Of a DNA stretch of 64,000 nucleotides, positions 26,038-49,660 are shown in pieces; the first letter of the stretch is position 1; every line of letters begins with the position of its first letter. The position numbers and the translations under genes are program-made. Under the pieces are notes generated by a model. That model did no database searches. It saw only the letters and a list, made by a program, of their open reading frames with translations, and was not told the DNA's origin. The stretch lies in the NCBI GenBank assembly GCA_947568835.1, contig OX387602.1, positions 21,069,021 through 21,133,020 on the forward strand, given 5' to 3'. The DNA comes from Protonemura montana (Eukaryota; Arthropoda; Insecta; Plecoptera; Nemouridae).

Positions 26038-29000
26038 ATGGAATACTTAAAGAGTGGTCTGAAATCAGTTTTAGGAGCTCCACAAGAAGGCGTGCAGCCC
26101 ACAGGAGCGGAGACGGTAAAGATTTTCTTTAATTACGAAGCAATGTATACAAAGTGAATGTGTTAAGTTGCATGTCTTCAAGCCGCCTATCACATCTCAC
26201 ACTTGACATTGCCAGAAAATGTATAAATTTACGAATTCTATCTTCTAGGTTGAGCGTTTAGTAGATCGTGTTCAATCATCGTCACTTCTAGAAGATCGCC
26301 GTGATGCATGCCGAGCTCTGAAGGCGTTGTCTCGCAAGTTTCGCATTGAAGTTGGCGCACAGTCTATGGATGCCTTGTGTCAAGTGCTTCAACAAGACCA
26401 TAGCGACTGTGAAACCGTTGGCTATGTTCTTGACACGCTGTGCAATATTACAGCGCCAGAAACATTTGAAGAGGAGGAGAGTCCTGCGATTGAATCTAAT
26501 ACTATAGAAAACTTAGGGGAACAGTTTACTGAAATATTTATCAAACAAGCTGACAATGTAGGACTTGTGCTGGGTTTCCTAGAAGAATATGACTTCCGTG
26601 TTCGCTGGCCGTCAGTAAAACTTCTCACTTCCTTATTAGCTAACAAGTAAGTTTCATTGCAGGCACAAGAAGTGTATTGGTACCGCTGTTACCTAATACC
26701 TATTATTTCATGTTTTGATAATATTTTCGTGTAGTAAATTGATAACACCGCACACATTTATGACAATTTAATATGCTAATTTCTAGGCCAAAAGACATTC
26801 AAGAAATCATACTTGTAAGTCCGATGGGTGTCTCGAAACTGATGGATTTACTAAGTGACAGCCGGGAAGTGATAAGAAATGATGTGAGTTAAAAATAATC
26901 AAAGTCTGTCTTGTTATGATGAAACAAGATTTGATCAACTTTTTTTTTCAGGCTTTGTTGCTCCTCATTCAGCTCACTAAAGGCAATGCCAACATTCAGA
27001 AGATTGTTGCTTTTGAAAATGCTTTTGACCGTCTGTTTGATGTGATCACAGAAGAGGGTCTTTCTGATGGAGGGATTGTAGTTGAAGATTGCCTCTTGCT
27101 CATGCTTAATCTGCTGAGAAACAATACATCAAACCAGAATTTTTTCAAAGAGGGTGGGTTACTTGCCTAAATTACATGTATTTTTAATTGGTAGGAAAGA
27201 TGCTAATTACAAAATCATACTCCTTTTTATAATTTTAAAATCTTTTGGCCTATGGTGCTGTCATTTTCAGGAAGCTACATTCAACGTTTGGCACCAATGT
27301 TTCATCTTCCGCCAGAAGGAGATTCGGATACTTCCTGGTTGCCACAGAAAGTCAGCAATATTCACTGCATGCTGCAGGTAAAATCCATCGACTAGGATCA
27401 TTTGTTTTAATCTGTGGTAATTAAAACAAACATGTTTAGTTTGACACTAAAAAAAAAAATCTAGCTTGCAGTGATTTGGTACGTTTTTAAAGAGAAATGT
27501 CCACATTTATCAGTTTTCCTGAAACGCTATGCATATACAATATTCCTTCCAGAGTTTTTTGCCAGAAGTATGAAAAAAAATGTAGACATGATATACAACT
27601 AACAAACTAGTCGAACTAATACAGTTAATAAATGTTTTGCTTGCTTGCCTAGGTGGTGCGAACGCTGGTGATGCCGGGCAATCCTGCACAAGTGACGTCG
27701 TCCTCTCAGCGTTCCATGAAGAACTGTGGCTTGCTTGCCGCCCTATGCAACATTCTCATGGCGAGCGGGGTTCCCGTCGACATCCTTACAGAGACCATCA
27801 GCACTGTTGCAGAGGTAGGGCAACGGTCAACACCATGTGTCTACATTCTCCAGAAAATTGATGCCCTAGTAGTGTTCCTAATAACAAAATACCCCATGCA
27901 TTGCAAGTGTTTGCAATTTAAGCTGGATTTCACATAATTAAACACATCCAACGTCATATTGGAGTTACTAGAGATTGAATGGTTGTGACATGAAATAGCG
28001 TCACTAGAATCAGAGTGACTGTGAGTGTTCACAGCCTCATGGTTCTTCTCTTTGGAGATCCGTTATTATCATCAAATGCACTAAAATCCTCTCAAAAATT
28101 ACGTGTCCAAGTAGCTCAATGGGCTAGAGCAACACCCGCGACAGGTGGAGATCGGGGTTCGAGTCCCTGTTTGGGCATACATTTTTGAGAGGGTAGTAGT
28201 GTTCCTAACAATAAAATACCATACAACTTTATGTGATAAATGTGCTTTGTATACCAAAAGTGAGTTTAATTCATTTATTACTGCGCTTTTGTTAACCTTA
28301 TTAATTCATTGCAAATCTTGCAAGATGGAGGATACTGGATAGCAGTGATCATAAGAATCTAAGCCAACCAAACATGTTGTCAGATTTGGAATGAAGTCTA
28401 TGTAATCAAGCGCCTACTAATTTTCGACTGGGCAGCTATTAAATTATCTCTGCCTCGTGGTCGGTCGCAATGCAGCAATGTATTTACATTTGCACATGGC
28501 TTTTGCAGGTGATCCGTGGCAATCAAGCAAACCAGGAGCACTTTGCAGGTGTGATGGCTCCGTCAAGCCCTCCACGACCTGCCGTAGTGATCCTTCTCAT
28601 GTCCATGGTGAACGAGAAGCAGCCATTCATACTGCGCTGTGCCGTGCTATATGCCTTCCAGTGCTTCCTTTTCAAGAACGAGACCGGCCAAGCGCAACTA
28701 GTCAACACACTCATTCCTTCCAGTGCGGATGGTTAGTCAATTGCATTCTGATCATTTAAATACCGTTTGCACTATGAAAATGTTTATAACGAACTTTAAA
28801 TTTTCAAGAATTATGAAAAACTGGTTCTTGGTGGTAGCGTTGTCCTACGCGCTTGAGGAGAACTCCGCACATTTATCGCGTTATTTCCCGAAGCAGGCGC
28901 GGCTGCCAGTCTGACCACTGGGCAGCTGCTCTGCGGAGGGCTGTTCAGCAACGACGCGCTATCCAACTGGTTCTCAGCTGTGGCGTTGTCGCACTCCCTC

Positions 29001-32000
29001 GTCGAGAACCCCGCCCAGAAGGAACAGCTGTTGCGGGTGCTGCTTGCAACCAATGCGGGCAGTGCACCAGTCTCGCTGGTCCATCAGTGCGCCATGCTGC
29101 TACAGCAGGTAATAAACTTGTAACCAAAGATCAAACTTGTATTCTCTTGTTGGAATCATTGCCACAGTTTGAAACATGTCATGCAATTAGTGCAACTATG
29201 AAGTAGGTAGTAACCATTGCATTTTGCTTTTTTTTTATACTTTACACCATACTCAGCTATCTGGAAATGTGATACCTATAGGTACCACAGCTCAAAATAC
29301 TCACAAGTAATAATGCCTTACATCAAAGATCGATACATCTTTTGAAACTCTAGTAATTTTGTATGTATCGAGCACATAGCAGTTGATTGTAGGCCGTTGA
29401 CTTACAAAATATATACTTTTAAGATGAAGGTCGTAAGAAACAAGTGGGAAAATCACAGAGGAGCTTGTGAGTTTATTGCTCACAGGAAAATGTAACGACT
29501 TCTTGTAAACTCTATGTTTCCAGGGTAACAAAGTGCAAGGCAAGCTCGGCCTGCTGATGCTGCTCAGCACGTGGATGTCGCACTGTCCCCTGGCCGTCCA
29601 GCAGTTCCTTACCATTCCGACTAGTATTCCGTACCTCACAGCTCAGGTGAGTCTAACTTTCCTGCTCGACTCCCTTTTCCGACCTAAAAGTCTGGCCTTT
29701 ACTGAAACATCGGGCTTTACTTTGTCCAGATGGCTGCAAATTGTGGCACAGGATTGTGTTCCGTGGTATGTTATCTTTTATAGCATGAACACCGAATGAA
29801 ATTTTTACTCATTTCATCCATCTCGTTAAACGATAACACGCTCTATGAACTAAGACTCGCTGATTTACTTGGATTGTTGTCGCTTTTACGTTGTCATTCG
29901 ACTTGTATGCACATTGACACATCAATTTTGCTACCTTTGGAACACTTTTATCAACTCCAACTGACAGGCTGTGTATTGACTGCTAGGTTGGCTCCAACGA
30001 ACATGATGATAATGAGGAGTTGGTACAAGGCCTGTGTGCGTTTCTCATGGGCATCTGCATCATGTTCACCGACGATTCAGTACCCAGCTTCACCAAGGTA
30101 AGCTCAGCACCGTGTCACGTAAAAGTAACATGCTCATCTTGTTTTGGGGTTAATTTAGTAGTTTGCTCTCAATCAAATAATTTTCTTGTTTAACCTTTAC
30201 AATTTACAACATTTTAATAATTTATGGACTTTGCAACATAAGCTAAGTTAGGTATTTAACTTGTATGTACCTACAGAAAGTTTTTTGAAATTTACATTGC
30301 ATAGAGGAATATCTCTGTCAACAGCTTGTTTGGTTGTCCAAGTTCATCGTTGCAAGTTGCTATCAAATCCGTCATGTTACCGAGATCTGGTTGTGTTTGT
30401 GCAGGAGAAGTTGTGCCAGCTGATCTCAAAGCGGATTGGGCTGGAGACGTTCCTGGACCGCCTGGGTGAGGTTTCCAAACATGAGATGTATAGCAAGGCA
30501 GCCAAGCATCCGCAGCTGCGAGCCAAACATCCCAGCGAGCTGCTTCTAGACCACGAGTTCTGCAGGCTCTTTAAGGCCTTTGAAGGTGCAGCCAATATTT
30601 ATATTCGAGGCATTATCTTTGTAAACATTTTCCTATCAAATTATATATTTTTTAAATTATCTAAGTAACAGAGTCTTATTATGTCCACTTTTTCATATTT
30701 TTATAACCTTTAGATAGGGTACAAGGCATATTGTAGTGTGTGAAAGATTGAAAATTATGCACAACATTTTGACTCCTACTGAGGGAAAATGCACCAAAAC
30801 CAAGGAATTAACATTGAACACTGATAACAACGGCCAGCTTGCTTGTCCCACTCCAGGTATGGTAGTGAAAGCAGTGACTCCTGCGGCTGCTGGCGGAGGT
30901 CGTAATGGCTCTTCCGAGTTGTCGATGTCTGCTTCGGAGCACAGCCTGTTGCAGCAGTACAAGGAGCTGATTCGAGAGCAGGACCGCAAGCTGCAAGATC
31001 TGTCGCGTTCCACATCTAGGCTGGAGGCAGAGAAAGCCGCCACTGAGGTGCTTTTCACAAACCGAAATGCTGTACTCTGCTGTTTTTTTAGCTCTATTGA
31101 CACAAGCTCAACTAAATTATATTGCCATAAAGTATATATAGCTAAAAAAAAAATAGCCAAATAATATTGTTACATAAATCGATTTAGATTCAATGTTTTT
31201 TCAAAACACATGAGACAATTTCCTTGTTTCTTCGATTTAGCATGCTAGTAATGTATTTCGGCAATATTTAAACCTATTTTGTTTTTAGGATTAGAACTAT
31301 CAGCAAAAATGGCTAACACACCTTATGCTATGGTTGAATGTTGGCCAAATGTTGGTGGCAGTTATAATCCTGAAAATACTATACTACACTTTGATTTGTT
31401 GAAATAAAACCTTATTTTTGACTTCCGTTTTCCATTTGCAGGCGCACATAGTTGAGCTAACGTCAGCAGTATCTCAGCTTCGCGATCAGAACATGCTGCT
31501 GCGTGCGCAGGCAGGTGCAGGTTCTGGGACTGCGCCAGCACCCAGTTCAGACTCAGAAGTGCGCTGGCAGCGAGACAGTGAGCAGAAACAAGCCCGGATA
31601 CTGGCGCTGGTGAGTCTCTACTATCCTTACTAAATTGGTAACCCGTAAGCCAACAGCTAGTTGTCAAATTTGTCCTGTTTCTACTGTGGAGAAACTTCCT
31701 TGCATTGAGTTTAAAGATGAAGTCAAAGGGCCAGCATTGATGTTTAACTTTCTGCTGAGAAAACGAGCCGGCAACATGTGGTAACGCTTGCGCCCGCCCA
31801 TTTTAGCAACCTCTACAATTCAAATTACGAATTTCAAATTACGACTCAAATGATTGACACTGGTATATCAATTGTTGACATTAGCATGAATATAGATTAA
31901 TTGAGCTTAAACCAGTCATTTGGCGGCTATTTTTCGTAAAGGTAATTGAATATTAGGGCTATGGTAGTACGCTCTGACATTATACTTTGTACATTCACAA

Positions 32001-33072
32001 TAATGCTGTATGGAATCTTTCAAGTTGAAATAAATTCATGTCCATGCTAGAGAAAAGTTAAGAGAAGATCTTATAGATGCTCTTTTGTAGCTTACGTTAC
32101 TGACGACTTGTTGACTTTTATACAGGAAGAACAATTGCGCTTGATGTCGATTAATACTACTTCCGAGGAAAGCTTAGCAGGGACCGCACTAAGCAGTCAA
32201 TCCGAGGTAAGTTAGTGAAATCTCCCACAGTAGATATGTTTTTGATTAAAACTAACTACTAGAGAATCACTAACTAGATTAGTGCTTTTGAGATTGTGAG
32301 TACTAACTTGGATCATAGCCTTCTGCACATTATTTGCAGAGGCTGTTCTGTCAATGGTATTGTTAGGTATTTTGAACGGTGGTAACTATTGCCATTTGAA
32401 TCATCTGAAGTTATTTAATTTTATGCTAAGTCTCAGGAATTTGAAAGCCCATTTGACCGTTTTTGTTTTCAGACGCTGCAGCTACAACGAGAATTGCTGG
32501 ACACTCGATTGCGACTGGAGGCGGCACTAGAGCAGGTTACCGAGCTGCAGGGGACAGTGGGTGACCTGGAAAAGATCAGGAAAGACCAGGATGACCTGCT
32601 GGAGTTGCTTACCGACCAGGATGCAAAGCTGGCTTCATTTAAGGCCCGGCTGCGTGCACTTGGGGAAAAGGTACTTGTAATGCTTAGGTGTGGGTCTTAA
32701 CAGTTGGAAAAATCAGGATGGAGAGATGGCTTATGCACTTAGCAACTTGCAAGTCTTGTCCTCAGGCCCAATGAAATAGTTATTACAACTTTTTAGTTAT
32801 AGGCAAGAAATAAAAGCTTTTATTTTCATTGGTAGGCCACTACTACAAATAGTTTGCATTTTAAACAAATATAAATAAATAAATGTAAGGCTGTAAATAC
32901 AGAGACTTGCTTGCTACAGCATTAACAATTATAGCACACTTAATTGGGTCTTTAACATTATTTTTGGTTTACACTTAGTTTTCAATTGTTGCAGGTTGAT
33001 GAAGATGACGAAGATGTTGACTCTGGAGATGACAGTGTGCCTGACCTTCATCACCCCGACCATAGCGATTAG
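26038..33072 (+). CDS. USO1: General vesicular transport factor p115 (USO1), golgin tether
   Basis: Sixteen coding exons: 26038-26115, 26249-26646, 26787-26883, 26952-27153, 27271-27377, 27653-27814, 28509-28731, 28897-29108, 29524-29646, 29987-30097, 30405-30585, 30857-31047, 31442-31609, 32126-32206, 32473-32670, 32995-33072. All junctions are GT-AG and keep frame, giving 869 aa (fly p115 is about 836, human 962). Residues 1-630 form the armadillo-like USO1 head, with landmarks EGSYIQRL, PPRPAVVILLMSMVNE and GQLLCGGLFS. About 660-840 is coiled coil starting YKELIREQDRKLQ. The last 25 residues (exon 16) are very acidic and end in DHSD. p115 is a Rab1 effector that binds GM130/giantin and SNAREs and tethers ER-derived vesicles to the cis-Golgi. 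The start MEYLKSGLKSVLG matches the family's usual N-terminus. Intron 6 carries a tRNA-like element. Confidence 0.97.
27867..28221. repeat. Putative retroposon insertion bounded by ~28-bp direct repeats in USO1 intron 6
   Basis: A segment starting TAGTAGTGTTCCTAA (about 27868-27895) recurs with a few changes at about 28194-28220. The repeats bracket about 300 bp that ends in the tRNA-like sequence at 28104-28177. The arrangement resembles a target-site duplication, although 28 bp is long for one; the direct repeats could instead belong to the element. Confidence 0.5.
28104..28177 (+). pseudogene. tRNA-like sequence (tRNA-derived SINE head or tRNA pseudogene)
   Basis: It folds as a cloverleaf: a 7-bp acceptor stem (28105-28111 with 28170-28176, two G-T pairs), D stem GCTC/GAGC with box A TAGCTCAATGGG, a 4-bp anticodon stem, and T arm with box B GGTTCGAGTCCC. 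The anticodon loop reads CGCGACA, so position 33 is G instead of the near-universal U. That argues against a working tRNA. The body resembles tRNA-Lys, a common source of SINEs. A perfect 12-bp inverted repeat (28088-28099 and 28181-28192) brackets it and would extend the stem. Confidence 0.75.
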
Positions 33073-34070
33073 TCCAAACTCTTTATTACTTTCATATACA
33101 TTGGTCACTTCAATTTCTTTCCAGCATATTGCTGCTGCAATGGGATTTAGATTATCAGGGCATGGTTGCCTGTAAAGCTGCAAAATTAGCCAAATTGGTT
33201 TTGAACAGAAAGCGTCAAGCATGTATTTTCATGGACTTTGGTTAAATTCATTTATTATTGCATATGTAGGACATAAAGTAGGCTGGTGCCAAGTAGTTTG
33301 GTAGATGATAACGGGACATCTCTTGACTAATTTTGTCAAAATGTGCAATCAACTTGCCACTTTTCTTTTATTAGTTTAGTTTGTAGGCCCACCAATTACT
33401 ACAAAATCGTTTGCTAATTAAATGCATCCTTGCAGAGTATGATAATAGATTTTCTATTTTGCTAGGCATTTCAGTTTGTTAAAACATAAGTAGCAAGTAC
33501 ACTCTATGAAATATGTTGCATTTACTAGTTTTATCTTGCCTACTGATCAGTATCATATGTGCTAGACAGTAGTAGCTACCCCTGCCAGTTTGACATTCTA
33601 TGTGAATTGTGGTTTAAAATGCCCTAATTCTTTGCTTGCTGGCAACTGAACATCGTTGCTCACTCAGCTTGCGCTTTCTTGCATTTTCTCGCTGATGGCA
33701 CTAGTGACCTACGCAAACCACTATGAAGTGAACTGCCGTATCTTAATCTGCAAACAGGTTTCTTTTAAATATATTGATTCCTGTCAAGATCCCGATTTGC
33801 TAATTGCCACTCATTTCTTAAATTATTACACAATAAAAAAGCAAGCATCTACCAATAACATAAAATTTTGTTCACAATTCAGACTAGATTTAAATAAATG
33901 TATGCTTAGGATAGGAAATAAATTGTCAGCTACACAATTTCTGAACATAGCGTACAAGTCTATCTATGCATATAGATTCAGGCACATGATTCAAATAATA
34001 AACTGTGAAGACAAAGATTTTATGAAAACCATTGGAAACATAACTTAATAAAGATAGATATTAATTAAAT
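33073..34070 (+). other. USO1 3' UTR and flank
   Basis: AT-rich sequence after the USO1 stop with several AATAAA hexamers. The last before the convergent zinc finger gene is at 34047-34052. A 130-aa open frame (33656-34048) in this stretch has no coding signature. The true cleavage site is not known. Confidence 0.5.
34047..34052 (+). terminator. Candidate USO1 polyadenylation signal (AATAAA)
   Basis: AATAAA about 975 bp after the USO1 stop codon. It is the last such hexamer before the convergent neighbour. Earlier hexamers could also be used. Confidence 0.35.
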
Positions 34071-34336
34071 ATATATTATATAACATGTTCTATGCATCAA
34101 TTCCATGCACTTTTCATGACTGATAAATGTTCACTAAAATAAACTTTAGAAATAAAACTGCAGTTAAAAGTCTGCACTTAGAAAATGCAGCACTGTAGCA
34201 TTTGTAGCTGTGGTTTGCCGTGATTTTCGAGTTGGGTTAAGGGAAAACTTCAATATCCATGGTTGATTTTAAGTGCTTTCAGTCTATATAATACTTGACT
34301 GCATAATACACAACTCACCAAATTTTCTCTTCGCAT

Positions 34337-34342
34337 TTTATT
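34337..34342 (-). terminator. Candidate polyadenylation signal of the C2H2 gene
   Basis: TTTATT on the plus strand, AATAAA on the minus strand, about 280 bp after the zinc finger stop codon. It would place the two convergent transcripts' ends about 300 bp apart. Confidence 0.4.
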
Positions 34343-34619
34343 AAACAATGCATTTTTTAAATCTCGATATATTCAACATTTCTTATGGCAATCACTTGCT
34401 CAATGCTTGTTGTTTAAAACGTTACATAAGTACATCATTTTTTACCATCATGGGGAGTATTAGGGTTGAATCAGGCAACTGTAAATCGGTAAGGCTGATC
34501 ACTGACCAGTGAGGGACATTCTACTCTTGCCCCACGACACAGGCTGGCCCTTAACTTCTAGCCCTACATTCGAGACATTCACTACACACTTAATGAAACA
34601 CGGCCGACAGATCTGAGAT

Positions 34620-35396
34620 CTACGTCAAAGGACTGATGGGTGAATTGGAAGCAGTGCGGATGTACCGCATATCGCCGGTGTGCCGGCCTGGTTGGTACGG
34701 CTGGACTGCTTCTCGATGTACCCTGTTGTGGTGCCTGATGAGGAAGCTGTCACGGGCAAACATTCGCCCACACACGTGGCACTCAAAGTGGACTGATGAG
34801 TGTATTCGGAGGTGAATTGCAAACTGGTTTTTTGATGTGAAGGTGAGATTGCATCGTTCGCAGGTGAGAGGCTTCTCTGCAACGTGGCTCCACCGATGAG
34901 CGGTGACATAGCTCTTGACTGCAAACCGTTTATTGCAGATATCACAGGCATAAGGGCGCTCGCCTGTATGCACACGTTTGTGCGTGTTCAGGCTGCTCTT
35001 CTGCGTGAAACGCTTCTGGCACAGCTCACACTGAAAAGGTCGCTCACCCGTGTGAGTTCGCATGTGCACTTCCAGGTATGGCTTGCGGCAGAAGCTTGCC
35101 TCGCAGACGGTACATTGAAACGGTTTACTTCCGGAATGGAGTTTCATGTGGACGTAGTAAGACGATGCTGACGACAGAACTTTGCCACACACCTTACATT
35201 CCTGAGGCTTAGAACGAGGGACTCCATCAGCTTTAAGCACATGAGTTTGAATAGGAGATTCTTGAATCATCACATCTGGAGCAGGCCGGAGGGCTCCATC
35301 ATTGTGAACTGTGTCTTGCGGAGATGGGCAACTATAAAATGATAGGGGTTCCACTTTAATTGGAATCCCGAACATAGTAGTAATTGATGGGTCCAT
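34620..35396 (-). CDS. Six-finger C2H2 zinc finger protein
   Basis: Single open frame of 258 aa. Six C2H2 fingers start at about residues 67, 95, 123, 151, 179 and 205 (for example CELCQKRFTQKSSLNTHKRVH at 123-143). Canonical linkers THTGERPF and VHTGERPY join fingers 2-3 and 3-4; linkers 1-2, 4-5 and 5-6 are divergent. Residues 13-16 (IKVE) match the SUMOylation consensus. There is no KRAB, BTB or ZAD domain in the reading frame. It is probably a nuclear sequence-specific DNA-binding regulator; targets cannot be inferred and I cannot assign a named orthologue. The start ATG at 35396-35394 has a purine at -3 (AAAATGG). The gene is convergent with USO1 and divergent from DDX46, and has no intron in its coding part. 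A spliced upstream exon cannot be excluded. Confidence 0.92.
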   Translation of the reverse strand: MDPSITTMFGIPIKVEPLSFYSCPSPQDTVHNDGALRPAPDVMIQESPIQTHVLKADGVPRSKPQECKVCGKVLSSASSYYVHMKLHSGSKPFQCTVCEASFCRKPYLEVHMRTHTGERPFQCELCQKRFTQKSSLNTHKRVHTGERPYACDICNKRFAVKSYVTAHRWSHVAEKPLTCERCNLTFTSKNQFAIHLRIHSSVHFECHVCGRMFARDSFLIRHHNRVHREAVQPYQPGRHTGDMRYIRTASNSPISPLT

Positions 35397-35893
35397 TTTA
35401 AAGGCGTTTCGTGCCGGCTGATGTCAATTTTCCATTGTCTTTAGAAAATGGGTAGTTCTGTCGAGGTGAAATGGTTCACCTAACCCACTAAGGGATGCAA
35501 GTACTCAGCGCACAGCAGACATTCTCCAGGTTATTTGAGGAAGCAAACCTGACTAAGCTTCGCAGCCTTGATTTCAGGAAACACCTGGCAGCATAACTTA
35601 GCGATCGCCTAATCGTTTCAACTCGCGATTAACACAAAAAGTAAAAATGATATTCTCATCCCGGCAAACTAAAATGGCCTACCATACCAATTTTGATTTT
35701 TAAATGCATTCACTTTCCGCCGTTCACGGCGCTGCAGACTGTTGACTAACCTTGAGAACTTGCTATGCATTTGAGTAGTTAGCCGCAGCCGATGGCTACT
35801 GTGTCGGATGTTTTACGTTTTTATTACAAACAATCATAACGTTTGACAGAAGATTTTATCGACTCAGCTGCTTACTCTTTATCATTCCAAGCG
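35397..35893. promoter_or_regulatory. Divergent promoter region between the C2H2 gene and DDX46
   Basis: 497 bp separate the two start codons, which point away from each other. It must hold both 5' UTRs and probably both promoters. I see no clear TATA box. A CAGCTG E-box lies about 30 bp upstream of the DDX46 ATG. Confidence 0.45.
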
Positions 35894-48051
<12,158 letters not shown>

Positions 48052-48800
48052 ATCTCTTGCGTGGTTACCACTGGACTATAGTGAAAAGCAGACTTGCACC
48101 ACGGGGAGTTGTCCGCATTCTCCTCGAACTGGCCTCGTATGGAACTACTGGTTTACCAACGATTGTGTCTCGTATGTTCATTAACTTTCCGAGAATCACA
48201 ATTTAAAACTGACTTTAGCATCAACAAATATATATGCTTATATTCATTTTTTAAATGTTCAAAGTCTTAAGCCCATGACAGCAAGAAACATCTAGAGTTG
48301 TGACGAAAAAAATTACCATCTTGCTTTTAGTTAATTGATTTCTTGACTCATGAAGAATGCCTCACTGTATACCCATTTTATGACAACTATCAAAATTTAA
48401 ATAATACCTCATTGAAACTGGCTTGCTTCATACATAATATTTATCTTCGAGAGTGAATCAAGTGAAAGAGCTAGACGAAGTTTTCAAAGAAGCAAAGAAG
48501 GTATTATACCGAGAAATTACCTTTCCTCTGACCTTTTTTGTGTAAGTTTGACAAGAAATCCCAGTTTTCCCTGGACAGTCCTGGTTTTCAGGCACCTGTT
48601 TGGGTCTCCCAAGAAACACCACCTGGGACACTTAAAATCCTGGTTTATATTTCATACATCCATCTGTTATTTTGATTAATTAAATCACAGTGGTCTCTGT
48701 CCACTCAGACGTCCACTCCAGACACCAGTCTGCTCATGATGCTCACTACTCCGACGACCAAGCGGCTGTTCGCAGTGCACAAAAGTCGTGTTAACTGAGT
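48052..48800. other. DDX46 3' flank
   Basis: AT-rich sequence after the DDX46 stop. No clear AATAAA is seen close by; one lies far downstream near 50503. Nothing else is supported. Confidence 0.4.
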
Positions 48801-49660
48801 GGGCGACAAATTATCGACATAAACTATTTCTTGGCATGCATCAGGGCTACAGGATAGCACGCTCTGTCCAGTTGTTCCTTTTTGGATATGCTCCTTGTTG
48901 CGGAGAAGCGCAATTGATCTGAGTAAAGTGATTACCTTCAGGTGAAGCATGTGCTCAATCACACACAAGATCAGCACATCTGACCGGGAAACAAATGATT
49001 CCTGCATGAACATTAATACTGCTGCGGTTAGCGGTATCATCACTACTAGCAGTGGTTACGATCAACTGCAGGAGATGGTTTCGGCCCTCGATATGCCATG
49101 TATAGCAGAGGGTACATAGAGATGCCATCATATGCTGATATGAAAAGCAGCACTCTGCCCTCGGTAGCATAGTTGACACAGGCCGGGAAAGGGTGAAATT
49201 ATCAATTGCTAATGGCAGAGTCAGAGCTGATGGCACTGATTACCACTGATATCGCCGGTGAAACCTAGGCCAAAAGGTCATACCAGACTTTTTTAACGCT
49301 GTGTATGTTACCAAATTTTTTGATCTTTCCTATCTCGATATGAAATGTAATAACATTTGGTTACAATGGTAATTATAAATCAACATTTCAATGCCACAGT
49401 ACAACAATATATATATATTTTTAGATTGTCATCGTTAGATTTTACTCTAAACAAATCCTACATAGCTTAAAACCAAACGCTATTCTTTTGTGCCTACAAA
49501 CAAAAATCCTGCACCTCATGGCTGGATTAAGAACTGAACTGACTCGTCCCCTGTTATGGAGGCAGCTGTTGAGTGCACAGAAATGCAACTTTATGTTCGG
49601 CAAATCGGGCGGCGATCGCCTGCTGCATAGGCCACATCACGGAGAAACTGATCATCCCTC
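48801..49660 (+). pseudogene. Decayed Mutator-like (MULE) transposase fragment
   Basis: Reading across frames on the plus strand gives blocks that follow the order of the Mutator transposase family seen in arthropod genomes. They are GRQIIDINYFLA (from 48801), MNINTAAVSGIITTSSGYDQ (about 49009-49068), LQEMVSALDMPCIAEGT (just after), GRERVKLSIANGRVRADGTD (about 49183-49242), ITTDIAGE then AKRSYQT (about 49239-49300), and after an AT-rich gap GWIKN, TDSSPVMEAAVE (about 49520-49570). Several in-frame stops and frame changes break it, so it cannot encode an enzyme. Family members carry a DDE-type catalytic domain that moves DNA by cut-and-paste. I did not identify terminal inverted repeats. Confidence 0.75.

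Noticed and set aside
28104-28177. Functional tRNA-Ser(CGA) gene
   Set aside because: Position 33 is G rather than U, the first anticodon-stem pair is A-G, and tRNA-Ser should have a long variable arm, which is absent.
33656-34048. 130-aa open frame downstream of USO1
   Set aside because: AT-rich, no domain, lies in the probable USO1 3' UTR with poly-A signals.
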